Below are positions 36,012-44,928 of a stretch of DNA of 64,000 bases, piece after piece. The position numbers and the translations under genes were made by a program. This DNA is from Bacillota bacterium (GTDB taxonomy: Bacteria; Bacillota; Clostridia; Tissierellales; Sedimentibacteraceae), in NCBI GenBank assembly GCA_023453025.1, contig JAEXUD010000028.1, forward strand, positions 26,140-90,139, in the 5' to 3' direction. How positions within the stretch are numbered: the first letter of the stretch is position 1; each line of letters starts with the position of its first letter. The notes beneath the pieces are model-generated. The model was not told where the DNA came from. It worked only from the letters and a program-made list of their open reading frames with translations, and made no database searches.

Positions 36012-37586
36012 TTATAAATAGCTTTCCGCGTCATTAATTATTTCTTCTTGTATACCAGCCATCTTAGCTATTTTTATAGCATCCTTCGGTATATCTTTTT
36101 TATACTTCACTTCAATTAGTCTATAATCCATATACTTTGAAATTTGTTCAATATTATTTATTTTAAATAATTCAGTCGCATCAGGAAGAACTAGTCCTGC
36201 AACCTGCAGATTTTGCACTTCATCGTCGTTAGCCACGTTATCATAATGAGTTGTCAGCACTGTTATGCAATTTTTCTTTTTAAGATACTTTACAACGGCC
36301 TTTGTAATTGCATAACCTTCCTTTGGATTGGTACCTCCCGCCAGCTCGTCAATTAATATTAAGCATCTCTTGTCTGAATAATCCAAGGCTTCTTTTAAAT
36401 TGACTATTTCTGCTCCAAAGGTACTAAGTCCTTTTTCAATGGACTGATCATCTCCCACTGATATAAATATATGTTCAAACAAACACAATCTTGCGTAATC
36501 ACACGGCACAAACATGCCATAAGCAGCAAGTGCGGCAATTTGTCCAATCATACGCATAGATACTGTCTTGCCACCCATATTTGCACCTGTAATGCATATA
36601 ACATTTTTTCTTAAATTAATATCAATAGGAACATAAGTCTTATGTTTTTCCTTCAAGGTTTTTTCCAGCTTAAGATTTCTGCCTGCTTTTACGGTCATTT
36701 CCGGCTCAGTAATAATTTCCGGTTCAACAGAATGCGTTTTTTGAGCATAGTTTGCTTTGGCAATCAAGAAGTCTGTTTCTCCGATAATACGAATATTATG
36801 CATTAGCAAATCATTATACCCTTTTATTTCCTTGGAAATCCTCTGTCGGATTTTGAATTCCTCATCTTCTTCTTCATTCTTTAAATATTCCAGTGTTTTG
36901 TCAAGTCTGTCTATTTCGTCATTGTTTTTAATTTTAAAAATAATGTTTAAATAATTTTCTCCGGAAACTCTTAAATTACTGTCACCTGAAAGCTCATGTA
37001 TTTTTTCTTTTTGAGATTTGCTTATTGTTACCTCTTCCTTGAGGTTTAGCTTGACACTGTATTTTTTTTCAATTTCTGCCTTTATTTTTTTTCTCAAAAC
37101 CGAAATATATTTTTCTAATTGTCTTTTTTCATTTCTTACATTTTTTAACTTTTCCGAATATTCATCATAAATATAAAATGTGTTCAACTTTTCATGGGCT
37201 GGATCTAATAGTTCAATAAGTTCCGGTATGAGAATTAACTTCAAATCATTAATGGACATAGTTTTTAAAACCTTATCCATCCTTTCTGTTTGAATCTGGA
37301 AATTTTTAACTTCAAACAATTCAACTTCATCTAATACCTGATTGCTTTTAGCTCTTTCCAATGTTTCATGAATATTCTTTACATGCCTGAGCACATCAAT
37401 GATATCACGCCTTTTATCACTTTCAATAAATGCCCTTATTTTATTGAATTCATTTCTGAGGTCCGCCTCTTGGCCCCTTTTAAAAGGCTTTGCATCCTGC
37501 TTTTTTTTGATACCATATTCAGTAATAGGTTTTACTTCATTAAAAATAAAATCAAAGTTTATATTTTTAACAGTATTCTCTGTCAT
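36012..37586 (-). CDS. kamC: MutS-like ATPase of the lysine cluster (KamC)
   Basis: The 524-residue protein ends in a MutS-type ABC ATPase: Walker A ITGANMGGKTVSM, Walker B LILIDELAGGTNPKEG and VLTTHYD. Before it lies a long helical region (about 60-270) like MutS levers, but the mismatch-recognition domain is missing, so DNA repair is unlikely. Family knowledge places such genes (kamB, kamC) between kamA and kamD in lysine fermenters, where they are suspected to reactivate the B12 aminomutase; this has not been settled to my knowledge. The start may be GTG 37607 inside kamB or ATG 37586. Neither has a strong ribosome site, so coupled translation is likely. Confidence 0.8.
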   Translation of the reverse strand: MTENTVKNINFDFIFNEVKPITEYGIKKKQDAKPFKRGQEADLRNEFNKIRAFIESDKRRDIIDVLRHVKNIHETLERAKSNQVLDEVELFEVKNFQIQTERMDKVLKTMSINDLKLILIPELIELLDPAHEKLNTFYIYDEYSEKLKNVRNEKRQLEKYISVLRKKIKAEIEKKYSVKLNLKEEVTISKSQKEKIHELSGDSNLRVSGENYLNIIFKIKNNDEIDRLDKTLEYLKNEEEDEEFKIRQRISKEIKGYNDLLMHNIRIIGETDFLIAKANYAQKTHSVEPEIITEPEMTVKAGRNLKLEKTLKEKHKTYVPIDINLRKNVICITGANMGGKTVSMRMIGQIAALAAYGMFVPCDYARLCLFEHIFISVGDDQSIEKGLSTFGAEIVNLKEALDYSDKRCLILIDELAGGTNPKEGYAITKAVVKYLKKKNCITVLTTHYDNVANDDEVQNLQVAGLVLPDATELFKINNIEQISKYMDYRLIEVKYKKDIPKDAIKIAKMAGIQEEIINDAESYL

Positions 37587-37590
37587 AAAA

Positions 37591-38622
37591 CTAGTCAACA
37601 AAATCACCGCCCGACACTACATCAACTATTTTAACTCCATGAAGGTATTTTTTCATTTCAGCTTTAAATAATTCACTGTCGAAAAAATACCCCGACGGAG
37701 AAACAGGATTCAAGGTTACCGCTAATACGTCAACAGAGTTTAATACCTGAACCTTTAATCCCTTTTTTCTTAGTTCATTCCATACATTAATATCTGTGAA
37801 AATTTTGGTACCATCTTCAATTATTATTGTAATGCCTCTTAAAAATTTATTTTCACCTATTTCTTTTAATAACAGCGTGGTCACTGCTCCTTTGATAAAA
37901 ACATAGTCTGCCAGCTCATCAATTAATTCACTGATTTTTTTACCGCTGTCCATACTTGTTTTAATATCCGGCACCACTACATTTCCTGTATTCTGAATAA
38001 TACAGGTTTTATTTATCCCAAATATGATTTTTCTGATAACTTCATCAGATTGCTTTAACGTATAGCATTCAACTGAAAAAGCTGTCCTTTCCAAAACCTT
38101 TTTCATATCTCTGCTTAATACTGCTCCTGTAGCAATAATGCATGCATCAGTAATAACGGGTGATGAAACAGCCTTTCTGTCTATGGCACCATCAATAAAA
38201 ACAACTCTTGCTCCATAATGCTTAAGACGTCTTGCTACATACTTCATATCTGCAGCACTGACAGGACCGGCAATCTGAATATTGCCTTTCTGTCTGACCC
38301 TGACAATTATGATTTCACCTAATGGTGTTGAAATTCCCGTTGTTTCTAAAATTTCTGTCTTAGCATCCGAAAGCATCAGCATTTTTTTTGCCGTGGCAAC
38401 ATACATACCTTCAGCTGCATAAATGGATGGTTTTTGTGTTTGTGTTACAATATCTATACTTTCTCCGTCCCTGCCTGATGAAGTTATTCCTATATTTAAG
38501 TTTAAACCTTCTGCTTCTTGCATGAGATAATTGAGAGCTACTGTCTTGCCGGCATTTTTTGCAAGACCGACAATTGATATTGTTTCATAGTTGTTATTTA
38601 GTATAGTTTCAATTAGTCTCAT
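37591..38622 (-). CDS. kamB: P-loop protein of the lysine cluster (KamB)
   Basis: The 343-residue protein has a Walker A motif near the N-terminus (IVGLAKNAGKT) followed by TSSGRDGES. This resembles P-loop enzymes of the MobB/BioD class, with the rest unlike families I know. FIDGAIDRKA may be the Walker B region. It is always expected beside the MutS-like gene in lysine clusters, and the pair may act together to service the aminomutases, perhaps cofactor exchange. It starts 11 bases after kamA with AGAGG and runs into kamC. Confidence 0.75.
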   Translation of the reverse strand: MRLIETILNNNYETISIVGLAKNAGKTVALNYLMQEAEGLNLNIGITSSGRDGESIDIVTQTQKPSIYAAEGMYVATAKKMLMLSDAKTEILETTGISTPLGEIIIVRVRQKGNIQIAGPVSAADMKYVARRLKHYGARVVFIDGAIDRKAVSSPVITDACIIATGAVLSRDMKKVLERTAFSVECYTLKQSDEVIRKIIFGINKTCIIQNTGNVVVPDIKTSMDSGKKISELIDELADYVFIKGAVTTLLLKEIGENKFLRGITIIIEDGTKIFTDINVWNELRKKGLKVQVLNSVDVLAVTLNPVSPSGYFFDSELFKAEMKKYLHGVKIVDVVSGGDFVD

Positions 38623-38633
38623 AGATAGCCTCT

Positions 38634-39884
38634 TTAATGATGTGTTCTTTCTCTTCTTGCCAGTTTTGTCGGCTCCAATGCAAGCTCATTTCCCTGCAGT
38701 AAGCCGGCTACTCCTGTTAACGGGTCTGCCTTTTTGCCTTGACATACATCACATGTGCATTCTATATCAGGCAAATGCGGTTCTGTATATGTTGTAATAA
38801 CACCTTCATAGTTTCTTAAAATAACTTTATCGGCGGACTGTGACAATACATAGTTAGGCATTACAGGAATTTTTCCGCCGCCGCCAGGTGCGTCAACAAC
38901 AAATGTCGGCACAGCATAGCCTGATGTATGGCCTCTCAAGCTTTCAATTATTTCAATTCCCTTAGCTACAGGCGTTCTGAAATGTTCAATACCCAGTGAT
39001 AAATCGCATTGATATATATAATATGGTCTTACTCTGTTTTTAACAAGCCTATGAACCAAATCTCTCATAATATGAGGACAATCGTTTACTCCTCTTAATA
39101 ATACTGATTGATTTCCCAGCGGAATACCTGCATCAGCAAGCTTTCTTAAAGCCTCCATTGATTCCGGAGTAAATTCATTAGGGTGATTAAAGTGAGTATT
39201 CAGCCATATCGGATGATATTTTTTAAGCATATTAACCAAATCATCAGTGATCCTTTGAGGACAAACAACTGGTGTCCTTGAACCAAGACGAATTATTTCC
39301 ACATGAGGTATTTCTCTTAATTTTTTAATGATATATTCTAATTTTTCATCTGAAACTAATAAACAATCTCCGCCTGATAACAGAACATCTCTGACAACAG
39401 GTGTGTTTCTGATGTACTCAATACATTTGTCTATATTGTTCATTGAAACTTCGTCATCACATTGTCCTGCAAATCTTCTTCTTGTACAGTGTCGGCAGTA
39501 CATTGAGCACTGGTCTGTAATCAGAAATAATACTCTGTCAGGATATCTGTGAGTAAGACCGGGTGCCGGAGAGTCCGTATCTTCATGCAATGGATCCAGC
39601 ATATCAGCCTTGCTTACATGAGTTTCAACAAACGTCGGAACAGCTTGCATTCTTATTGGATCTCTGGGATCCTCTTTATCCATATGAGCAGCATAATAAG
39701 GAGTTATGCCCATTCTGAATTTCTCTAAAACCTTTGAAATATCTTCTTCTTCTTGTTCAGTAACATTTATAATTTTCTTTAATTGATCAACTGTATCAAT
39801 CCTGTTTTCAATTTGCCATTTCCAATCGTCCCACTCTTCAGGCTTAACATCCTTCCAGAGCTCAATTTCATTATAATAAGCCAC
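38634..39884 (-). CDS. kamA: Lysine 2,3-aminomutase
   Basis: This radical SAM/PLP enzyme turns L-lysine into L-beta-lysine, the first step of lysine fermentation. The 416 residues match the Clostridium subterminale enzyme in layout. The iron-sulfur cysteines lie at 126, 130 and 133 (CSMYCRHC). [14 protein letters not shown] and the PLP lysine in PGGGGKIPV (about 338) follow. A C-terminal Cys pair (CTCDVC) contributes a zinc site. The start codon is GTG 39884, preceded by GGAGGT. A perfect 19-bp hairpin separates it from kdd upstream. Confidence 0.97.
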   Translation of the reverse strand: MAYYNEIELWKDVKPEEWDDWKWQIENRIDTVDQLKKIINVTEQEEEDISKVLEKFRMGITPYYAAHMDKEDPRDPIRMQAVPTFVETHVSKADMLDPLHEDTDSPAPGLTHRYPDRVLFLITDQCSMYCRHCTRRRFAGQCDDEVSMNNIDKCIEYIRNTPVVRDVLLSGGDCLLVSDEKLEYIIKKLREIPHVEIIRLGSRTPVVCPQRITDDLVNMLKKYHPIWLNTHFNHPNEFTPESMEALRKLADAGIPLGNQSVLLRGVNDCPHIMRDLVHRLVKNRVRPYYIYQCDLSLGIEHFRTPVAKGIEIIESLRGHTSGYAVPTFVVDAPGGGGKIPVMPNYVLSQSADKVILRNYEGVITTYTEPHLPDIECTCDVCQGKKADPLTGVAGLLQGNELALEPTKLARRERTHH

Positions 39885-39917
39885 TATAATACCTCCATTT
39901 TAAAATAATTTTATAAT

Positions 39918-39958
39918 AGGCAGATACTAATTAAGCGTAGCTTAATTAGTATCTGCCT
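39918..39958 (-). promoter_or_regulatory. Perfect 19-bp hairpin between kdd and kamA
   Basis: AGGCAGATACTAATTAAGC pairs fully with GCTTAATTAGTATCTGCCT around a 3-base loop. No long T run follows on the minus strand, so it looks like an mRNA-processing or stabilising element or weak attenuator instead of a full terminator. Confidence 0.75.
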
Positions 39959-39967
39959 AATGTACCC

Positions 39968-41008
39968 TCAAGCATACAGCTTAGTGTACAATTCTCTTAA
40001 CCCTTTGCTTTCTCTCATTATTTGCAGAGCCGTATCTGCATGTCCTTTAGTATATCCGTTTCCTATAATCATGTTGACATCTTTTCCAACGCCTTCTGCT
40101 CCTAATGCAGCCTTAGTAAAGCTTGTAGCCATACTAAAGAAGTAAACTGTTCCCTCATCCTTAGTTGCTAAGATTGCGGACATTTCGCAATTTGGTCTGG
40201 ATACGCAGCTTATTACTAAATCACATAACTTGCCGTCAGTTGCTTCCATTACCTTTTCATAAACTTCAATTGCATTTGTGGCATCTCCTGCTATGCAAAC
40301 ATCTGCTAAACCAAGTTCCTTAACTGTTTCTAATGTACTTTGTCTATGTGCCCAGCAAATAACCTTACCGTTTGGGCCGACTTTTTTCTTCGCTTCATAC
40401 AAACAAAGAAGTCCTGATTTACCTGATCCTCCAAGAACTAATACACAGTCTCCCTCTTTTACCAATTTAATTGTTTGTGCCGGTGCCCCTGCTACGTCAA
40501 GAACTGACAGTGCAAGATTTTCAGGAACATCTGAAGGAAGCTTTGCATAAATTCCGCTTTCAAATAAAATTGCCTGTCCTTTAATGTCGACCTGATCAAT
40601 TTCTTTTCTGACTGTAATTATTTCATCAATTACTAATGGTGTCAATGATAAAGAAACTAATGTAGCAATTTTATCTCCTGCTTTTAAATCAGTCTTTCCG
40701 TCAAGTGCAGGTCCGATTTCCTTAACTGTGCCTATAAGCATTCCGCCTGAACCTGTTACAGGGTTTTGATGTTTTCCTCTTTCAGCAACAATTCCCTTCA
40801 TTATTTCTTTAATTTTTTCTACATCGCCGCCGGCTTGGTCACTTATCTGAGTGAAGCTTGCTGAGTCAACATTTAAAGTTTGAACATCTATTAATATTTC
40901 ATTGTCGTATATTTCCATTGTGTTATCAACTTTAAGTGCCGGCTGTGGCAGTACTCCTTTTGGTTCAATTACCCTGTGAGTGCCATATGGGTTTCCTTTT
41001 TTAAACAT
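39968..41008 (-). CDS. kdd: L-erythro-3,5-diaminohexanoate dehydrogenase
   Basis: Kdd oxidatively deaminates 3,5-diaminohexanoate to 3-keto-5-aminohexanoate, making NADH. The 346 residues form an MDR-like dehydrogenase. KGVLPQPALKVDN at the N-terminus and GSGGMLIGTVKEIGP are typical of Kdd, and the nucleotide fold carries VLVLGGSGKSG. ATG 41008 follows AGGAGG. It is the first gene of the kdd-kamABCDE operon, 74 bases after a sigma-54 promoter. Kce and Kal, the next enzymes, are not in the window. Confidence 0.93.
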   Translation of the reverse strand: MFKKGNPYGTHRVIEPKGVLPQPALKVDNTMEIYDNEILIDVQTLNVDSASFTQISDQAGGDVEKIKEIMKGIVAERGKHQNPVTGSGGMLIGTVKEIGPALDGKTDLKAGDKIATLVSLSLTPLVIDEIITVRKEIDQVDIKGQAILFESGIYAKLPSDVPENLALSVLDVAGAPAQTIKLVKEGDCVLVLGGSGKSGLLCLYEAKKKVGPNGKVICWAHRQSTLETVKELGLADVCIAGDATNAIEVYEKVMEATDGKLCDLVISCVSRPNCEMSAILATKDEGTVYFFSMATSFTKAALGAEGVGKDVNMIIGNGYTKGHADTALQIMRESKGLRELYTKLYA

Positions 41009-41081
41009 AATGCCTCCTAAAAATTGCAATTTTTTATTAATGGGTTTGGGTTAGAATATTGGGTATATTCATAAATATTAG

Positions 41082-41097
41082 TGCAATTAGTATGCCA
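41082..41097 (-). promoter_or_regulatory. Sigma-54 promoter of the kdd-kam operon
   Basis: On the minus strand TGGCATACTAATTGCA fits the -24/-12 consensus TGGCAYRNNNNTTGCW at every fixed position. Transcription would start near 41071, about 60 bases before kdd. A sigma-54 activator gene lies 1.6 kb away. Confidence 0.88.
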
Positions 41098-41194
41098 ACT
41101 TTTTATAGAAATTAAAACATTTATATTTCAGCGTTTATATCTGATTATATACTAATAATTAGATTGTGAGTGCCGAATTTTCAGCTTTTTAATA

Positions 41195-41223
41195 TTGCTC
41201 TGTTGGTAAACTTTTGATATAAT
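41195..41223 (+). promoter_or_regulatory. Promoter of murI
   Basis: TTGCTC (41195-41200), 17 bases, then TATAAT (41218-41223). Together with the sigma-54 site it fills the 303-base divergent gap 41009-41311. Confidence 0.6.
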
Positions 41224-41311
41224 ATTATTATACATCATATTTAGTTAAAATTTCACATAGTAATTGAATAAAAAGAAATTATTTTTAATGATAAATTAAG
41301 AGGGATAATAA

Positions 41312-42118
41312 ATGGATAACAGACCAATTGGAATTTTCGATTCAGGGGTGGGCGGACTCACTGTAATGAGGGAAGTTATGGAACAGCTGCCATACGAAAA
41401 TATAATTTATTTAGGAGATACGGCCAGAATACCTTATGGTTCAAAATCTGAACAAACAATACGAAAATATTCTTATCAATGTTCTTCATTTTTAAAAAGC
41501 AAGGATGTTAAAGCTATAGTGATTGCCTGCAATACAGCAAGCTCAATAGCCTTGGAGCATGTCCAAAAAAATTTCGATTTACCGATAATCGGTGTTATTG
41601 AACCTGGAGCCAGAAGTGCAGCAACCGTAACAGAAAACAAAAGAATAGGTGTAATAGGAACCATTGCAACAATAAACAGCAATTCCTACCAGGCAAAAAT
41701 TATGGAATATATTCATGATGCAGAAGTAATCGGAATACCTTGCCCGCTGTTTGTTCCTATTGTTGAAGAGGGATGGGAATATTCAAATGTTGCTGAAATG
41801 ACAGCAGAAAAGTATTTGGAGGAACTTATCGAGCATGATGTGGATACTCTTGTATTGGGCTGCACTCATTATCCTATTTTAAGGCATACCATAAAAAAAG
41901 TTGTAGGTCCTGATATTAAGTTAGTGAATCCCGCATATGAAACAGCCAGAGATTTAAAGAAGCTCTTAACTGAAAAAAACTTGCTTAATGAAACCTTTGA
42001 CAAGGCGAGATATGAGTATTACGCCAGTGATGCACCGGAACGTTTAAGAAGAATAGGAGGTAATTTCTTAAAGAAAGAAATCGACAATCTTTACGAAATT
42101 GCCATAGATAACCTTTAG
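41312..42118 (+). CDS. murI: Glutamate racemase
   Basis: MurI makes D-glutamate for peptidoglycan. The 268 residues have IGIFDSGVGGLTV, YLGDTARIPYG, the first catalytic Cys in ACNTASS (73) and the second in GCTHYP (about 184). The length is standard. It lies 15 bases before a DUF1934 gene in the same direction, a pairing also seen in other clostridia. Confidence 0.96.
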   Translation: MDNRPIGIFDSGVGGLTVMREVMEQLPYENIIYLGDTARIPYGSKSEQTIRKYSYQCSSFLKSKDVKAIVIACNTASSIALEHVQKNFDLPIIGVIEPGARSAATVTENKRIGVIGTIATINSNSYQAKIMEYIHDAEVIGIPCPLFVPIVEEGWEYSNVAEMTAEKYLEELIEHDVDTLVLGCTHYPILRHTIKKVVGPDIKLVNPAYETARDLKKLLTEKNLLNETFDKARYEYYASDAPERLRRIGGNFLKKEIDNLYEIAIDNL

Positions 42119-42133
42119 AAAAGGGGAATTAAT

Positions 42134-42553
42134 TTGAAAAATATTAAAGTAAAAATTACAACAATTCAAACAGTGGATGATGCAGGCAATGAAGATATCA
42201 TAGAGCTTGTAACCGAAGCTGATATGGAAATAGCCGATGACTGCATTATAATACATTATGATGAAAGTGATATTACCGAAAGTGAAGGAACAAGGACCAG
42301 GCTTAAGATTTATAAAAATAAAATGATTATGACCAAGGTGGGAGAGCTGTCCTCAAGAATGGAATTTGAAGAAAATAAAAGCTATAGCAATTTATACTCA
42401 ACGCCTTATGGAACCTTTGATTTGGTCTTCGACACAATTGTATACAAGAATGCTCTTGATACGGAAGGCGGAGGTTACGTATACGTTGAATATAAAGTAA
42501 CCTTTGGAGGAGCAGAAGAAAGCTATAATAAATTAAATATTGATATTTATTAA
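42134..42553 (+). CDS. DUF1934 beta-barrel protein
   Basis: The 139-residue protein matches the DUF1934 layout. The N-terminal strand KVKITTIQTVDDAG is followed by EGTRTRLKIYKNKMIMTKVG, and TPYGTFDLVFDT and GGGYVYVEYKVTFGG form a lipocalin-like barrel. The start is TTG 42134 after AAGGGGAA. Cytoplasmic role unknown. Cotranscribed with murI. Confidence 0.87.
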   Translation: MKNIKVKITTIQTVDDAGNEDIIELVTEADMEIADDCIIIHYDESDITESEGTRTRLKIYKNKMIMTKVGELSSRMEFEENKSYSNLYSTPYGTFDLVFDTIVYKNALDTEGGGYVYVEYKVTFGGAEESYNKLNIDIY

Positions 42554-42588
42554 ACAATCAACTTGTTAATTTATTTAATTGTAAACTT

Positions 42589-42610
42589 CACTGCCTATTT
42601 TTAGGCAGTG
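42589..42610. terminator. Hairpin after DUF1934 gene
   Basis: CACTGCCTA / TAGGCAGTG stem with a short T loop. It has no T tail, so termination would be weak. Confidence 0.5.
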
Positions 42611-42643
42611 TTCGCTAATTTTTCGGCACATAAGAGGAGATTT

Positions 42644-44044
42644 ATGGAAATAAAATATTTTGATGCTTTAATACATGCTATAGACTTAATAAATGACGGA
42701 ATTCACATAGTTGATGCCTCCGGCAAAATTGTTTATTACAACGTTGCAGCAAAACATCTGGATGAAATTGATGTTGATAAGGCAATAGGAAGGCATATAC
42801 TGGAAGTATATCCGTCTCTGACTTTTGATACAAGCACTTTGTTAAGAGTTTTACGAACAGGTAAACCGATTTACAATGTAGAGCAAAATTTCACAAACTA
42901 TAAGGGTGATAAAATATCTACATTGAACTCTACAATTCCGATTTATTACAACAACAAGGTGCTGGGCGCTCTGGAAATTTCAAGAAATATTACAAAGGTA
43001 AGAGAGTTGTCTGAAAAAATAGTAAATCTTCAAAAAGAATTATATGAAAAAACCACCAGCCAGGAAAAAACCTCGAAACCTGTTGCCAAGTTCAATTTTC
43101 TGGATATTATAGGTCAAAATAGAGAAATGCTCAAGCTTAAATCCTTAGGTCTGAAAGCAGCAATGTCCGATTCGCCTGTAATGGTAGCAGGAAACACAGG
43201 AACAGGCAAAGAGCTTTTTGTACAATCAATTCACAATTCAAGCAACAGAAAATACAAACCGTTTATTGCACAAAACTGCGCCGCACTTCCATCTAATTTG
43301 TTGGAGAGTATATTGTTCGGGTCTGTGAAAGGAAGCTATACCGGCGCTGAAAACAGACCTGGTTTATTTGAGCTGGCTAATGGCGGAACTTTATTTTTAG
43401 ATGAAATAAACTCCATGCCCCTGGAGCTTCAAACCAAGCTTTTGAGGGTGCTTCAGGACGGAAGGGTAAGAAGAGTCGGCTCTACCACAACAACAGATGT
43501 GGATGTACGAATTATTTCTGCAATTAACACCGACATCAATACTGTCGTAGAAACAAAACAGCTTAGACAAGACTTGTTTTTCAGATTAAATGTAATTACA
43601 ATGGTAATTCCTGATTTATCTGACAGACAAGAAGATATACCTCTTCTTGTTGAGCATTTTATTAAAAAATATAATGAAAAATGCAATAAGTTTTTCATTG
43701 GCATATCCAAGGAGGTATTGGAAATTTTTAAGACTTACCGCTGGCCCGGAAATGTAAGAGAGCTTGAGCATGCAATTGAAAGTGCAATTTCACTGTATGA
43801 AGGTGAAGTTATCAGAGAAGAGCATCTGCCGTTTCAATTTAAGAATTTTCATCCTGACATTAATTATTCTCTGGATACAAATGCCATACAGCCTCTTAAT
43901 ACTGCCGTAGAAAATGTAGAAAGGGAAATAATAATATCTGCCTTGGAAAAGACAGATTACAACATCTCAAAGGCAGCAAGATTAATAAATGTACCAAGAC
44001 AAACACTTCAATACAAAATTAAAAAATTAAACATCCCAGGATAA
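42644..44044 (+). CDS. PAS-AAA+ sigma-54-dependent activator
   Basis: The 466-residue regulator has an N-terminal PAS domain (about 5-115, NDGIHIVDASGKIVYYN). A sigma-54-interacting AAA+ domain follows (Walker A GNTGTGKE, Walker B GGTLFLDEIN, and the sigma-54 contact loop GSYTGA in place of GAFTGA). A Fis-type helix-turn-helix (YNISKAARLINVPRQTLQYKI) closes the C-terminus. ATG 42644 follows AGAGGAG. Tyr for Phe in the loop is tolerated in known activators; Ser for Ala is less usual. It probably controls the kdd-kam operon or thl-atoDA, responding to a small metabolite through PAS. Confidence 0.92.
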   Translation: MEIKYFDALIHAIDLINDGIHIVDASGKIVYYNVAAKHLDEIDVDKAIGRHILEVYPSLTFDTSTLLRVLRTGKPIYNVEQNFTNYKGDKISTLNSTIPIYYNNKVLGALEISRNITKVRELSEKIVNLQKELYEKTTSQEKTSKPVAKFNFLDIIGQNREMLKLKSLGLKAAMSDSPVMVAGNTGTGKELFVQSIHNSSNRKYKPFIAQNCAALPSNLLESILFGSVKGSYTGAENRPGLFELANGGTLFLDEINSMPLELQTKLLRVLQDGRVRRVGSTTTTDVDVRIISAINTDINTVVETKQLRQDLFFRLNVITMVIPDLSDRQEDIPLLVEHFIKKYNEKCNKFFIGISKEVLEIFKTYRWPGNVRELEHAIESAISLYEGEVIREEHLPFQFKNFHPDINYSLDTNAIQPLNTAVENVEREIIISALEKTDYNISKAARLINVPRQTLQYKIKKLNIPG

Positions 44045-44049
44045 CTCGA

Positions 44050-44082
44050 AGGCAGTCAGAGCGAACGGTTCTGACTGCCTTT
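44050..44082. terminator. Bidirectional terminator between activator gene and spoIIR
   Basis: AGGCAGTCAGA / TCTGACTGCCT stem between convergent genes. Confidence 0.8.
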
Positions 44083-44091
44083 GCGGGTTGG

Positions 44092-44793
44092 TTATTTGGC
44101 CAGGGATTGGGCGTAAATGCTTTGTTTGTAGTTTGGATTTACTCCTGTTTTTTCAACTCTTCCTTTTTCTATAAACTCGAAAATCTTTGATTTTAGCTTT
44201 ATATCTTCTATTCCTCTTTTGGTCTTAATAGTATCTATTTCTTCCTGTGTAAGAACTTCCTGAAGCCTTTTTTCTGTTTCAATATCAAACACCGGCTCGG
44301 CATTTTTATCCTGACCGAAGTCTACAAAGCACAGAGGCGGAAACATTACACACCACCAGTTATTGCCCTCTGCATTACCTATTTCAATTCTTACGGCATC
44401 ATAATATCCTTCAGGCAGAACTATATCCTCATAAAGCTTCCTCGGAAATCTAAAATTACCGTAATAGACATTCACATCATATGAATATCCTTCTTGTTTA
44501 ATAATGAGTTCAGCTTCTTCTCTTATTTCATTGATTTTTTTAATGATTAATTTTTCACTGTCGTCCTTGGATGATATGCCTTCAAATTCTTTATCGAATT
44601 TATCTATCACATTGTTTCTGACCTTGTATTTAAGCTGCTGGTCAAATACGGTATTTGAGTTTGCAATCACATGCAGACGGATAACCTTGTCATTTATTTG
44701 AGCCATCCCTGTGTATGCATCAACTGTATAGGCAGCTGTTACGGCAACAATTACAAATATGCCTGCAATAATTATTTTCTTATAATAACTCAC
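44092..44793 (-). CDS. spoIIR: Stage II sporulation protein R
   Basis: SpoIIR is secreted from the forespore and triggers SpoIIGA to cleave pro-sigma-E in the mother cell. The 233 residues have an N-terminal membrane/signal segment (about 7-25), the family signature VIRLHVIANSN and GNFRFPRKLYEDIVLPEGYY, and GNNWWCVMFPPLCFVD. The start is GTG 44793 after AAGGAGG. It shows that the organism forms spores. It lies next to the germinant receptor operon, separated by a repeat-rich gap. Confidence 0.95.
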   Translation of the reverse strand: MSYYKKIIIAGIFVIVAVTAAYTVDAYTGMAQINDKVIRLHVIANSNTVFDQQLKYKVRNNVIDKFDKEFEGISSKDDSEKLIIKKINEIREEAELIIKQEGYSYDVNVYYGNFRFPRKLYEDIVLPEGYYDAVRIEIGNAEGNNWWCVMFPPLCFVDFGQDKNAEPVFDIETEKRLQEVLTQEEIDTIKTKRGIEDIKLKSKIFEFIEKGRVEKTGVNPNYKQSIYAQSLAK

Positions 44794-44928
44794 TTTGTCC
44801 TCCTTTTACGCAGTCTCGCATCACAAATTTATTTGTTCGCTATCGCTCACATAAATTTGGAGCTCGTTGCGAATGACCTACCGCTATTTTTTCTTCACTA
44901 ACGTTCGAAAAAATTGGGTTAAGGCATC
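44794..44928. repeat. Gap with two inverted repeats between gerC and spoIIR
   Basis: AAATTTAT (44824-44831) faces ATAAATTT (44850-44857), and TTTTTTC faces GAAAAAA near 44888-44912. The GTTCGCTATCGCTCAC between the first arms looks like part of a dispersed intergenic element. No gene is seen. Confidence 0.45.

Noticed and set aside
36012..37586. DNA mismatch repair MutS2
   Set aside because: The ATPase is MutS-like, but the protein lacks the mismatch-recognition domain and I see no Smr tail. It sits inside the aminomutase operon.
39901..39967. Ordinary transcription terminator between kdd and kamA
   Set aside because: The stem is perfect but no long T run follows on the transcribed strand, and kamA shows no separate promoter that I can see.
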